9,299 nucleotides of DNA from an uncultured Bacteroidota bacterium (GTDB taxonomy: Bacteria; Bacteroidota; Bacteroidia; Chitinophagales; Saprospiraceae): the NCBI GenBank assembly GCA_937926185.1, contig CALEYM010000546.1, forward strand, positions 1-9,299, in the 5' to 3' direction. Made by a program: the position numbers and the translations under genes. Every line of letters starts with the position of its first letter. Position 1 is the stretch's first letter. Below are positions 1 through 6,590 of this stretch, one piece after another. The notes beneath the pieces were generated by a model that saw only the letters and a program-made list of their open reading frames with translations, was not told where the DNA came from and made no database searches.

Positions 1-395
1 GGAGGCGGGTTGTCGAGGATGGCGAAGAGGGGTTGGGAGAGATCGAAGGACCAAGCCGCTCCCGCGGGAACAAAGCTGCCGCTGGGTGTGTGCAATACGC
101 CCGCGTTCGGCGCGCCAACCGCCGCGCCAGCGCCGTCCAACGAAACCGAATTACCAAACCATGGCGTATCGATCTCCTGCACGGAGATCAGGTCAGCGGG
201 TTGGAACCGACTGAGAACACGCCAGCCGTTCGTCGTCAGCTCGTACGCCATCGCAAAGCCACGTGGATCAGGGGCTAAGTCGTCTCCGGAATAGTGAGGA
301 GACCCGACGAGAATTCGCGGACCGGATACCGCGACGGAGTTGCCGAACTGGAAGAGACCGAATGGACTCGGGACATCACTGGGGAAATCGAAAAA
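1..395 (-). pseudogene. FG-GAP repeat protein fragment, no start in frame before the junction, runs off the left edge
   Basis: Reading the minus strand leftward gives a continuous frame with two FG-GAP type repeats. One has FGNSVAVSG followed by RILVGSPH (about 294-347) and the other FGNSVSLDG followed by AAVGAPNAG (about 110-158). The two FG motifs lie exactly 63 codons apart, matching the ~60-residue blade spacing of FG-GAP beta-propellers, which are usually secreted or surface proteins. No stop occurs before position 1, so the C-terminus lies outside the window. Going the other way the frame stays open to a TGA at 630-632, but from about 395 onward it becomes His-rich and no longer resembles FG-GAP sequence. 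I see no convincing start. The N-terminus therefore seems to have been lost at a junction near 350-400. GC here is visibly higher (about 60% or more) than in the following DNA. The identity is fairly secure; the exact 5' boundary is not. Confidence 0.72.
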
Positions 396-605
396 CTGCT
401 CACCGAAGCGTTTACCAACCACCTCCGTGTGATGCTCATCATCGACGAACTCAGCCCGGACCAAAAATCTACCATCAAAAACGTGATCCGCTCCTTTAAA
501 CTGAAAAACAATACCCCCATCGAGTTCAGCGGATACGTGGTACGGCTGGTGCAGAAGATTAATGTGATGAATCAGGAATCGGAGTTTGCGTTGACGGTCC
601 AATGA
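294..605 (+). CDS. C-terminal remnant of an unrecognised protein
   Basis: A + strand frame ends with TGA at 603-605, 50 bases before the next gene. A GTG at 294 could serve as start and the frame is open back to 279, but the first ~25 residues overlap the opposite-strand FG-GAP frame and look non-coding. The part that reads like protein begins around 369, with residues such as ITGEIEKLLTEAF, then LRVMLIIDELSPDQK, and ends in ESEFALTVQ. It is a mixed helix/strand sequence of about 78 residues. I do not recognise a family and see no catalytic motif. It is best read as the tail of a longer gene whose beginning was replaced at the junction around 350-370. The alternative is a genuine small gene starting at 294. 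No ribosome-binding site distinguishes the two. Confidence 0.4.
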   Translation: MRRPDENSRTGYRDGVAELEETEWTRDITGEIEKLLTEAFTNHLRVMLIIDELSPDQKSTIKNVIRSFKLKNNTPIEFSGYVVRLVQKINVMNQESEFALTVQ

Positions 606-655
606 GGAGCATATAAAAAAATGACGATTTCATAATCCAATATTCAATAAACATC

Positions 656-1564
656 ATGGCCAAATTTATTTACGACGACGATCTGAATGCCGGATTGAGC
701 AGGATCATCAGGGAAGCCAATGAGTTCCTGTTGATCGTGTCTCCGTTTATCCGACTGCATCCCCGTACTAAATCATTGCTGGAGGAGAAAAAGCAGCAAC
801 CCCACGTAGAAATTACAGTGGTTTTCGGGAAAAACGAGGATAATATCGAAAAGAGTATGAGCCGGGAAGATTTCGAGTATTTAAAGGGATTTCCGAATAT
901 TGCTATTTTGCATGAAAGCAGGCTGCACGCAAAATACTATGCAAATGAAAAAAGCGCCCTGCTTACTTCGATGAATCTGTATGACTATTCTCAAAACAAT
1001 AACATTGAGTTTGGTGTGCTGATGGAATCGAACAAATTGAGTAATTTGGGGAAAAGCCTGGTCGGAGGGCAATCTTTGGAGGATGAGGCATTAGCCTATT
1101 TTGTACTGACTGTAATTGATCAGGCTTGGCCGATTTTTGTGGCTGAGGCGGAATTCAAAGATGGTTTTCTGGGTATATCAAGCAAATACCTGGGTTCAAA
1201 AATTGCCATTGACCAAACCCACGACTTTTTCAACAACAAAGCAATCCGTAAGGGGACGAATTACAAGCCTCGCTGGCAATACAGAAATGCCGGTCAGACG
1301 AACGCACACGGTTTACCTCCGGCGTTCAAGGCTCCCGGGCAGCGCACCACAGGTTATTGCATCCGCACCGGTAAGCCCATTCCCTTCAATCCCAAACGCC
1401 CTTTGAGCGAAGAAGCGTATAAGATGTGGAGCCAATATTCAAATCCTGATTTCAAGGAGAAATACTGCCACTTCTCCGGCGAACCGTCGAATGGGGAGAC
1501 TACTTTTGCCAAACCGGTCCTGAAAAAGAATTGGGCAAAGGCGAAGGAGGTGTTTGGGGTTTAG
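656..1564 (+). CDS. Phospholipase D family protein with duplicated C-terminal Cys motif
   Basis: This 302-residue protein belongs to the PLD superfamily, whose members hydrolyse phosphodiester bonds and include nucleases. The N-terminal half has the usual strand SPFIRLHP (about 29-36), then the signature LHAKYYANE with H91 and K93. The acidic position is E98 rather than Asp, and TSMNL (104-108) stands for the GSxN element. Only one HxK motif is present, so a homodimer would be needed to complete an active site, as in Nuc-like enzymes. The C-terminal ~70 residues carry two related motifs, CIRTGKP (C235) and CHFSGEP (C271), each C-x2-[TS]-G-x-P. There is no signal peptide or membrane segment, so a cytoplasmic location is expected. 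The ATG at 656 follows an AT-rich leader without a Shine-Dalgarno sequence. It sits 80 bases before hsdM on the same strand, which suggests a defence role, but function is inferred. Confidence 0.8.
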   Translation: MAKFIYDDDLNAGLSRIIREANEFLLIVSPFIRLHPRTKSLLEEKKQQPHVEITVVFGKNEDNIEKSMSREDFEYLKGFPNIAILHESRLHAKYYANEKSALLTSMNLYDYSQNNNIEFGVLMESNKLSNLGKSLVGGQSLEDEALAYFVLTVIDQAWPIFVAEAEFKDGFLGISSKYLGSKIAIDQTHDFFNNKAIRKGTNYKPRWQYRNAGQTNAHGLPPAFKAPGQRTTGYCIRTGKPIPFNPKRPLSEEAYKMWSQYSNPDFKEKYCHFSGEPSNGETTFAKPVLKKNWAKAKEVFGV

Positions 1565-1644
1565 CCGGTTGGCTTTCAAACGCCGGATAACCAGGATGGC
1601 TGACACATCTCCTTCCTGAAACCGAAAAAAAGACAATACCGTCC

Positions 1645-3198
1645 ATGGCAAAACAACCCATCCCCTCCGAACCCCTCGAAAAACAACTCTGGAAAGCAGC
1701 CGACAAGCTCCGCAAAAACATCGACGCGGCGGAGTACAAGCACGTGGTGCTCGGGCTGATCTTTCTGAAATACATCTCGGATGCGTTCGAGGACTTGTAC
1801 GCCCGCCTGAAGGCCGGCGCGGGCGAATACGCCGGCGCTGACCCCGAGGACAAGGACGAATACAAGGCCGAAAACGTCTTTTTCGTGCCCGCGCCGGCCC
1901 GCTGGACGCACCTGCTGGCCAATGCCAAAAAGCCCGAGATCGGGAAACTGGTGGACGAAGCCATGGACGCCATCGAAAAGGAGAACGCCGGGCTGAAAGG
2001 CGTGCTGCCAAAAGTGTTCGCCCGCCAAAACCTGGACCCCACCAGCCTGGGAGAGCTCATCGACCTGGTGGGCAATATCGCCCTCGGCGACGCCAAGGCG
2101 CGCAGCGCCGACGTGCTGGGACACGTGTTCGAATACTTTCTCGGCGAATTCGCCCTGGCCGAGGGCAAGAAGGGCGGCCAGTTCTACACCCCGCGCAGCG
2201 TGGTGGAATTGCTGGTCGAAATGCTCGAACCCTACAAAGGCCGCGTGTTCGACCCCTGCTGTGGCTCGGGCGGCATGTTCGTACAGTCGGAAAAATTCGT
2301 GCTGGAACACCAGGGCAAGATCAACGACATCTCCATTTACGGACAGGAGAGCAACCAAACCACCTGGCGGCTGTGCCGCATGAACCTCGCCATCCGGGGC
2401 ATCGACAGCTCGCAGGTGCGCTGGAACAACGAAGGCTCCTTCCTCAACGACGCCCACAAGGACCTTAAGGCCGACTATATCATCGCCAACCCGCCCTTCA
2501 ACGTGAGCGACTGGGGCGGCGACCTGCTGCGCACCGACGGCCGCTGGCAATACGGCGTGCCGCCTACCGGCAACGCCAACTTCGCCTGGATGCAGCACTT
2601 CATCTACCACCTGGCGCCCACCGGGCAGGCCGGTGTGGTGCTGGCCAAAGGCGCCCTCACCTCCAAATCCTCCGGCGAAGGCGAGATCCGCAAAGCCCTG
2701 GTGGAAGCCGGCCTGATCGACTGCATCGTGAACCTGCCCGCCAAACTCTTCCTGAACACCCAGATACCGGCCTCGCTGTGGTTCCTGAGCCGCGACCGGC
2801 GAAACGGCAAGTTTAGGGACAGAAGCCACGAGATTTTGTTCATCGACGCCCGCAACCTGGGCTTTCTGATCAACCGGCGCACCCGCGAACTCTCCCACGA
2901 AGACATTCAGAAAATTGCCGGCACCTACCACGCCTGGCGCAATCTTCCCCCTTCAGAGGGCCAGGGAGGATATGAAGATATTCCCGGCTTTTGCGCCGCC
3001 GCACCACTCGACAAGGTGCGCGCCCTCGACTACGTGCTCACCCCCGGCCGCTACGTGGGCCTGCCCGACGAAGAAGACGATTTCGATTTCAACGAGCGCT
3101 TCGCGGCGTTGAAAAAGGAATTGGAGGAGCAGATGCGGGAGGAGGTGGAATTGAATGCGCAGATCGCAGAAAATTTAGCGAAAATAGTTATACCCTAA
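1645..3198 (+). CDS. hsdM: Type I restriction-modification methyltransferase subunit HsdM
   Basis: This 517-residue protein is the modification subunit of a type I restriction system. With HsdS it transfers a methyl group from S-adenosylmethionine to N6 of adenine in the recognition sequence. Residues about 8-150 match the helical HsdM N-terminal domain (LEKQLWKAADKLRKN, then VVLGLIFLKYISDAF). The N6-methylase fold follows, with the S-adenosylmethionine loop FDPCCGSGGMF (D203 to G209) and the catalytic NPPF at 282-285. The C-terminus contains DYVLTPGRYVG, typical of the family, then a charged coiled-coil-like helix (LKKELEEQMREEVELNAQI) expected to contact HsdS. Length is normal and the gene is intact. 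The ATG at 1645 lies in a context without a Shine-Dalgarno sequence. Its partner hsdS starts ~800 bases downstream rather than immediately after, because a transposase gene and repeats lie between. Family assignment is very secure. Confidence 0.97.
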   Translation: MAKQPIPSEPLEKQLWKAADKLRKNIDAAEYKHVVLGLIFLKYISDAFEDLYARLKAGAGEYAGADPEDKDEYKAENVFFVPAPARWTHLLANAKKPEIGKLVDEAMDAIEKENAGLKGVLPKVFARQNLDPTSLGELIDLVGNIALGDAKARSADVLGHVFEYFLGEFALAEGKKGGQFYTPRSVVELLVEMLEPYKGRVFDPCCGSGGMFVQSEKFVLEHQGKINDISIYGQESNQTTWRLCRMNLAIRGIDSSQVRWNNEGSFLNDAHKDLKADYIIANPPFNVSDWGGDLLRTDGRWQYGVPPTGNANFAWMQHFIYHLAPTGQAGVVLAKGALTSKSSGEGEIRKALVEAGLIDCIVNLPAKLFLNTQIPASLWFLSRDRRNGKFRDRSHEILFIDARNLGFLINRRTRELSHEDIQKIAGTYHAWRNLPPSEGQGGYEDIPGFCAAAPLDKVRALDYVLTPGRYVGLPDEEDDFDFNERFAALKKELEEQMREEVELNAQIAENLAKIVIP

Positions 3199-3220
3199 AA
3201 CATAAACACTTCCTGTAATC

Positions 3221-3688
3221 ATGGCAGACGTCTTCTCGCAAATCTATATCCAAACGGTTTTTGCTGTAAAAAACCGCCAGGCGCTTATCCAGCCGGAATG
3301 GGAGGAAAATTTGTACCGTTACACGACGGGCGTGGTAGAAAATCGCGGACATAAAATGCTGGCCATTAATGGAATGCCTGACCATGTTCACATTTTTATC
3401 GGACTAAAGCCGGCAGAAGCGCTTTCCGACCTGGTGCGGGAAATCAAGAATGCCACCAACGATTTTATCCGGGATAACCGTCTTTCGCCTTTTCGTTTTG
3501 ACTGGCAGGCGGGTTATGGGGCATTTTCCTATAGCCGGTCGCACATGGATGCCGTGTGTAAATACATTTTAAACCAAAAAGAACACCATAAAAAACGAAC
3601 GTTTGAAGAGGAATTTATGAAAATCCTGGCCGATTTTGAGGTGGAAATCGGACGTAAAACCATGTTCGATTTTTTTCTGCCGGATTAG
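3221..3688 (+). CDS. REP-associated tyrosine transposase (RAYT), IS200-like Y1 family
   Basis: This 155-residue protein is a single-domain Y1 (HUH) transposase. Such enzymes cut and join single-stranded DNA through a phosphotyrosine link. The HUH pair is H55-V-H57 in GMPDHVHIFIGL. The catalytic tyrosine should be Y115 in CKYILNQKEHHKKRTFEEEF, with Q119 and the HH pair typical of the REP-associated branch. Length is normal and the frame intact, so it may be active. It begins 22 bases after the hsdM stop, without a Shine-Dalgarno sequence, and is followed at once by an array of hairpin repeats, the usual arrangement of a RAYT with its REP elements. No tnpB or cargo gene and no inverted terminal repeats are visible, as expected for domesticated RAYTs. 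It separates hsdM from hsdS without breaking either gene. It could alternatively be a mobile IS200-type insertion, but the adjacent repeats favour RAYT. Confidence 0.9.
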   Translation: MADVFSQIYIQTVFAVKNRQALIQPEWEENLYRYTTGVVENRGHKMLAINGMPDHVHIFIGLKPAEALSDLVREIKNATNDFIRDNRLSPFRFDWQAGYGAFSYSRSHMDAVCKYILNQKEHHKKRTFEEEFMKILADFEVEIGRKTMFDFFLPD

Positions 3689-3700
3689 CGCCAAACGTTG

Positions 3701-3715
3701 GGCCTCTCCGAGGCC
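3701..3715 (+). repeat. REP-like hairpin copy 1, forward
   Basis: Perfect 15-bp hairpin core GGCCTCTCCGAGGCC preceded by CCAAACGTTG. It begins 13 bases after the transposase stop codon. Confidence 0.85.
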
Positions 3716-3754
3716 ATGCGGAACACGGATGGCTGAACGGGGCTACAAACGTTA

Positions 3755-3769
3755 GGCCTCTCCGAGGCC
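3755..3769 (+). repeat. REP-like hairpin copy 2, forward
   Basis: Identical core preceded by ACAAACGTTA. With its 13-base upstream flank it pairs with copy 3 as an imperfect inverted repeat. Confidence 0.85.
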
Positions 3770-3795
3770 ACGCGGAACCGGTACATCGAAAGGGT

Positions 3796-3810
3796 GGCCT
3801 CGGAGAGGCC
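3796..3810 (-). repeat. REP-like hairpin copy 3, inverted
   Basis: The core is present as GGCCTCGGAGAGGCC, the reverse complement of copies 1 and 2, followed by AAACGTTTGTAGC, which mirrors the flank of copy 2. Confidence 0.85.
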
Positions 3811-3846
3811 AAACGTTTGTAGCATCGTAAACGCCCCCCAATACCC

Positions 3847-3861
3847 GGCCTCGGAGAGGCC
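3847..3861 (-). repeat. REP-like hairpin copy 4, inverted
   Basis: Identical inverted core. The flank is less conserved: it reads TAACGC, keeping only the AACG-like part of the motif. Confidence 0.82.
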
Positions 3862-3938
3862 TAACGCGGCCCGCATGGCGCTCACGCCTCCCAGCCGCAA
3901 TTGCATCTTATGACCTGAAACTAAAATAAAAAATCCGC

Positions 3939-3968
3939 TATTTTACTTTAGCGACCGAAAGTAAAATA
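3939..3968. promoter_or_regulatory. AT-rich inverted repeat upstream of hsdS, possible operator
   Basis: Perfect 11-bp arms, TATTTTACTTT (3939-3949) and AAAGTAAAATA (3958-3968), flank an 8-base centre AGCGACCG. It lies 37 bases upstream of the ATG of hsdS. A related half-site, CTAAAATAAA, occurs at 3921-3930. The arms are too AT-rich and no T-tract follows, so a rho-independent terminator is unlikely. A dimeric repressor site over the hsdS promoter fits better. TACTTTAG (3944-3951) inside the left arm differs by one base from the Bacteroidota -7 element TAnnTTTG, but I see no clear -33 element at the right distance. The inverted repeat is certain; its function is inferred. Confidence 0.55.
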
Positions 3969-4005
3969 AGAAACAGATTTCAAACCTATATAAACACTTT
4001 TGAAC

Positions 4006-5184
4006 ATGGGTGAATGGAAGGAATATATAATGGAAGATGTGGTAGATAAATTTATTGATTATCGTGGCAAAACGCCTCGAAAGTCCCAATTGGGCATTCC
4101 TCTAATCACGGCAAAAATTGTAAAAGATGGTAGAATTCTTGAGCCCAACGAATTTATTGCTGAAGAGGACTATGAAGAGTGGATGACAAGGGGATATCCT
4201 GAAATTAATGATGTCGTTTTGACTACGGAGGCTCCATTAGGAGAGGTCGCCTTGATAAAGGACAAACGCGTTGCTTTAGCTCAAAGGATTATCACATTGC
4301 AAACAAAAAAAAATCTTTGCGATCCAGTTTTTCTAAAATACTATTTGCAAGGAAATGAGGGTCAAGCAGCTTTGCAATCTAGAGCATCAGGAAGTACGGT
4401 TGAGGGCATAAAGTCCGCTTTATTAAAAAAGATGGAAATATATCTCCCTCCCCTCCCCGAACAACGCGCCATCGCAGCCGTCCTTTCCTCCCTCGACGAT
4501 AAAATCGACCTCCTGCACCGCCAGAATGCCACCCTGGAAGCGATGGCGGAGGCGCTTTTCCGGCAGTGGTTTGTGGTGGAGGCGAGGGAGGAGTGGGAAA
4601 CGGTAAAAGTTGGTCGATTTGTAAAAACAAACCAGAGAACCGTAACAAAAGATTATCCATTTAGAGAAATCGAGTATCTTGATACAAGCTCTTTGAATAA
4701 AGGGATGGTAACGAGTATTCAAAATATCGAATTAGTAAACGCACCGAGCCGGGCAAAAAGACTGGTTCAGAATAATGACATTTTAATTTCTACAGTAAGG
4801 CCTGACCAAAAGCACTACGGAATAATTAGGAAGCCAAGTGAAAGACTGGTTGTCTCTACCGGTTTTTGCGTGATTACCTGCATTGATATTGATCCTCATT
4901 TTATATATCTGTTGTTGACTACCGAAGACATGACAGAGTACTTGCATTCAATCGCAGAGGGATCAACATCAACATATCCTTCACTTAAACCGCATGATAT
5001 TGAAGAGATTGAATTTGCCTTGCCACCTAAAGCCTTAATTTCCAGGTTTGGAGAATTGGCATCAAGTTATTGGGATAAAATCCATTCCAACCAAATCCAA
5101 ATCCGCACCCTCACCGCTCTTCGGGACACCTTGTTGCCGAAGTTGATGAGTGGGGAGGTACGGGTGAAAATGGAAAACCACTAA
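4006..5184 (+). CDS. hsdS: Type I restriction-modification specificity subunit HsdS
   Basis: This 392-residue protein determines the DNA target of the type I complex. It has the standard two-half layout. Target-recognition domain 1 is about residues 1-145 (DYRGKTP, GIPLITAKIVKDGRI, TTEAPLGEVALI). The central conserved region is about 146-190 (LPPLPEQRAIAAVLSSLDDK, then IDLLHRQNATLEAMAEALFRQW). Target-recognition domain 2 is about 195-345 (DTSSLNKG, NDILISTVRPDQKHYG). A C-terminal conserved helix follows (TLTALRDTLLPKLMSGEVRV). I chose the ATG at 4006, giving MGEWKEY, over an upstream in-frame TTG at 4000, because HsdS proteins usually begin close to such a W-x-x-Y element. The two recognition domains are AT-rich while the central region (about 4441-4600) is clearly GC-rich, a mosaic typical of domain exchange. 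A run of nine A residues lies at 4305-4313. The gene is intact, separated from hsdM by the RAYT and repeats, and 17 bases precede the next gene. Confidence 0.96.
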   Translation: MGEWKEYIMEDVVDKFIDYRGKTPRKSQLGIPLITAKIVKDGRILEPNEFIAEEDYEEWMTRGYPEINDVVLTTEAPLGEVALIKDKRVALAQRIITLQTKKNLCDPVFLKYYLQGNEGQAALQSRASGSTVEGIKSALLKKMEIYLPPLPEQRAIAAVLSSLDDKIDLLHRQNATLEAMAEALFRQWFVVEAREEWETVKVGRFVKTNQRTVTKDYPFREIEYLDTSSLNKGMVTSIQNIELVNAPSRAKRLVQNNDILISTVRPDQKHYGIIRKPSERLVVSTGFCVITCIDIDPHFIYLLLTTEDMTEYLHSIAEGSTSTYPSLKPHDIEEIEFALPPKALISRFGELASSYWDKIHSNQIQIRTLTALRDTLLPKLMSGEVRVKMENH

Positions 5185-5201
5185 ATCAAACCAGACACCT
5201 C

Positions 5202-6590
5202 ATGGCTATGGGTTCGACATTGGAGAATGCATATACCGATATTTTCACGGAGCCGGACGATTCCATTTTCAGCGATGGTTCCATCGATCCGCTGGGACTA
5301 CGGATGATTTGGACGTCGCTGGGCAACAAGATTTTCCAAAACCGCCTGAATACGATCAGTACCAATATCCGGTTTTACACGATCAATCTGTTTCACCATG
5401 CCCTGATCCAAGCGCTTGCCGAACAATATGAGGAAAAGATCGTCAATCTGACCGGTAAAACGCCCTATGATAACCGTACCGACCTATACGACGGCATTAT
5501 CATCTTTTTGGAATGTCTGCTCGACCACGTCATGGCCGGACAAGATTTGGAGGAAGGCGAGGGCGCTTTCCCCGGCGTGTCCAAACTACGGGGTATTCTG
5601 CGCAACGACCCGACGAGCAAAACGGCTACCCAACTACGGGTCGACCGGAAGGCCGGTATCCTTGTGCGTCACATTCTGCTGGGCATACATGGCCGGCACA
5701 AAGGCCCATTTCAGCAAATGCATATCCTGGCGAAAGGCGACAACTATTACGCCGACCGGCTCCTTTGGAAAGGCGTGCGCCAGATTTTTAAGCCAAAGGC
5801 CTGGAACGACCTGCTAGAACGACTGCTGGAGGTCATTCACGATCACGTTCTGGAGAAAAAGCCCAGAGGCGACAACCCCATACATGTAAAACTGGCAGAC
5901 GTGATAGACGCCCCTCTGGTTTCCCTGTACAGCCGCGCCTTCCTGCAGTCGGAAAATTTCAAAACACCGGCTATGATCCGCTTCTGGGAAGACCGCCTTG
6001 GCTTGGCGGATGAAGGCGCTACTGCCGGCATTATTTACGGGCACATTCGGCAAAAACAAGGGGAAACGCATTTCCAGGATGCCCTGCGTGATCTAACGCG
6101 CCAATATCCGCAGCAGGAAGAATTACGGGCAATCAGCGCCATCGAACCCCTACTTGCCAGCATCCAGAAAGTGATGAATCGCCTGTTGCACCGGGGCGTA
6201 TCGGGGTTGGATGCGGATATACGTTCGTTCATCCGTCATCACCTGACTAATCCTTCCATACGGTTGGACGCAATTTCGCCTTTCCTCACAGACGCATTAT
6301 TTAATGCCGAAGCAAAAAACCGTATTACTAAAATGATGGTTATCTGGCAGGAATGTACAAATCCGGTTCAGGAAGATTTGTTTGCACAGAAACTGATAGA
6401 TTTTCACCATACGATCATGAAACAACGTGGCAATCTGCCCTGGATCAGCATAAGCCTGTCAGGTTCGATCACCCAGCACCGATCATTCCATATTACCGGT
6501 TCCGGGTTGAACGAATTGAGGAGTTACGACTGGGTTAATGACTATTATTTGAAAACCGTAATCAGCTTATACCTGGGCCTGCATAAATGA
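5202..6590 (+). CDS. Uncharacterised 462-residue protein, coupled to a PLD protein and helicase
   Basis: I do not recognise this family. The sequence is soluble-looking and largely helical, with no signal peptide, membrane segment, Walker motif, HNH or PD-(D/E)xK signature that I can see. Notable stretches are an acidic N-terminus (residues 9-25), LFHHALIQALAEQYEEKI (about 63-80), a basic patch around RHILLGIHGRHKGPF (about 156-169) and a conserved-looking end, SYDWVNDYYLKTVISLYLGL. In-frame ATGs at 5202 and 5208 are both possible starts. The first is listed; neither has a Shine-Dalgarno sequence. It starts 17 bases after hsdS and its TGA stop overlaps the ATG of the following PLD gene (ATGA at 6587-6590), so translation of the two is probably coupled. 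Position suggests a helper or scaffold subunit of a PLD-helicase complex; this is inference from context only. Codon use and GC match the two genes downstream. Confidence 0.85.
   Translation: MAMGSTLENAYTDIFTEPDDSIFSDGSIDPLGLRMIWTSLGNKIFQNRLNTISTNIRFYTINLFHHALIQALAEQYEEKIVNLTGKTPYDNRTDLYDGIIIFLECLLDHVMAGQDLEEGEGAFPGVSKLRGILRNDPTSKTATQLRVDRKAGILVRHILLGIHGRHKGPFQQMHILAKGDNYYADRLLWKGVRQIFKPKAWNDLLERLLEVIHDHVLEKKPRGDNPIHVKLADVIDAPLVSLYSRAFLQSENFKTPAMIRFWEDRLGLADEGATAGIIYGHIRQKQGETHFQDALRDLTRQYPQQEELRAISAIEPLLASIQKVMNRLLHRGVSGLDADIRSFIRHHLTNPSIRLDAISPFLTDALFNAEAKNRITKMMVIWQECTNPVQEDLFAQKLIDFHHTIMKQRGNLPWISISLSGSITQHRSFHITGSGLNELRSYDWVNDYYLKTVISLYLGLHK

Larger units (their letters stand above)
3691..3870. 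repeat. REP/BIME-like hairpin array next to the RAYT gene
   Basis: Four copies of the 15-bp hairpin GGCCTCTCCGAGGCC (6-bp stem, 3-base loop) lie immediately downstream of the transposase, two in each orientation. Three copies share the 5' flank AAACGTT plus one variable base. Copies 1 and 2 also share a 3' flank like AYGCGGAAC. Copies 2 and 3 with flanks form a 28-nt inverted repeat (3742-3769 and 3796-3823) with a single mismatch and a 26-nt loop. Such paired, opposite-facing REPs are called BIMEs in enterobacteria. This array fills most of the 317-base space between the transposase and hsdS. Known roles of such elements include attenuation of transcription, mRNA stability and serving as RAYT substrate. 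Which applies here is not visible. Confidence 0.88.

Noticed and set aside
10..294. Plus-strand open frames in the first 300 bases
   Set aside because: The minus-strand frame has clear FG-GAP repeats with 63-codon periodicity, while the plus-strand products resemble nothing.
396..629. Continuation of the FG-GAP frame up to the TGA at 630-632
   Set aside because: The frame is open but the product is His-rich without FG-GAP motifs, and the opposite strand gives better protein-like sequence ending just before the next gene.
1562..1600. Possible terminator after the first PLD gene (AGCC-GGTT-GGCT)
   Set aside because: The stem is only four base pairs and no T-run follows.
1576..2931. 451-codon open frame on the minus strand
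   Set aside because: It lies antisense to hsdM, whose motifs are unambiguous. The antisense product is Val-, His- and Gly-rich low-information sequence, typical of a shadow frame in GC-rich coding DNA.
3691..3870. Possible CRISPR array
   Set aside because: Only four short repeats are present, they face both directions, spacing is uneven and each repeat is itself a hairpin next to a RAYT gene.
3615..3906. Two minus-strand open frames with repeated AWPRRG- or LSEA-like peptides downstream of the transposase
   Set aside because: The peptide repeats are simply translations of the REP hairpins, and the frames have no family resemblance.
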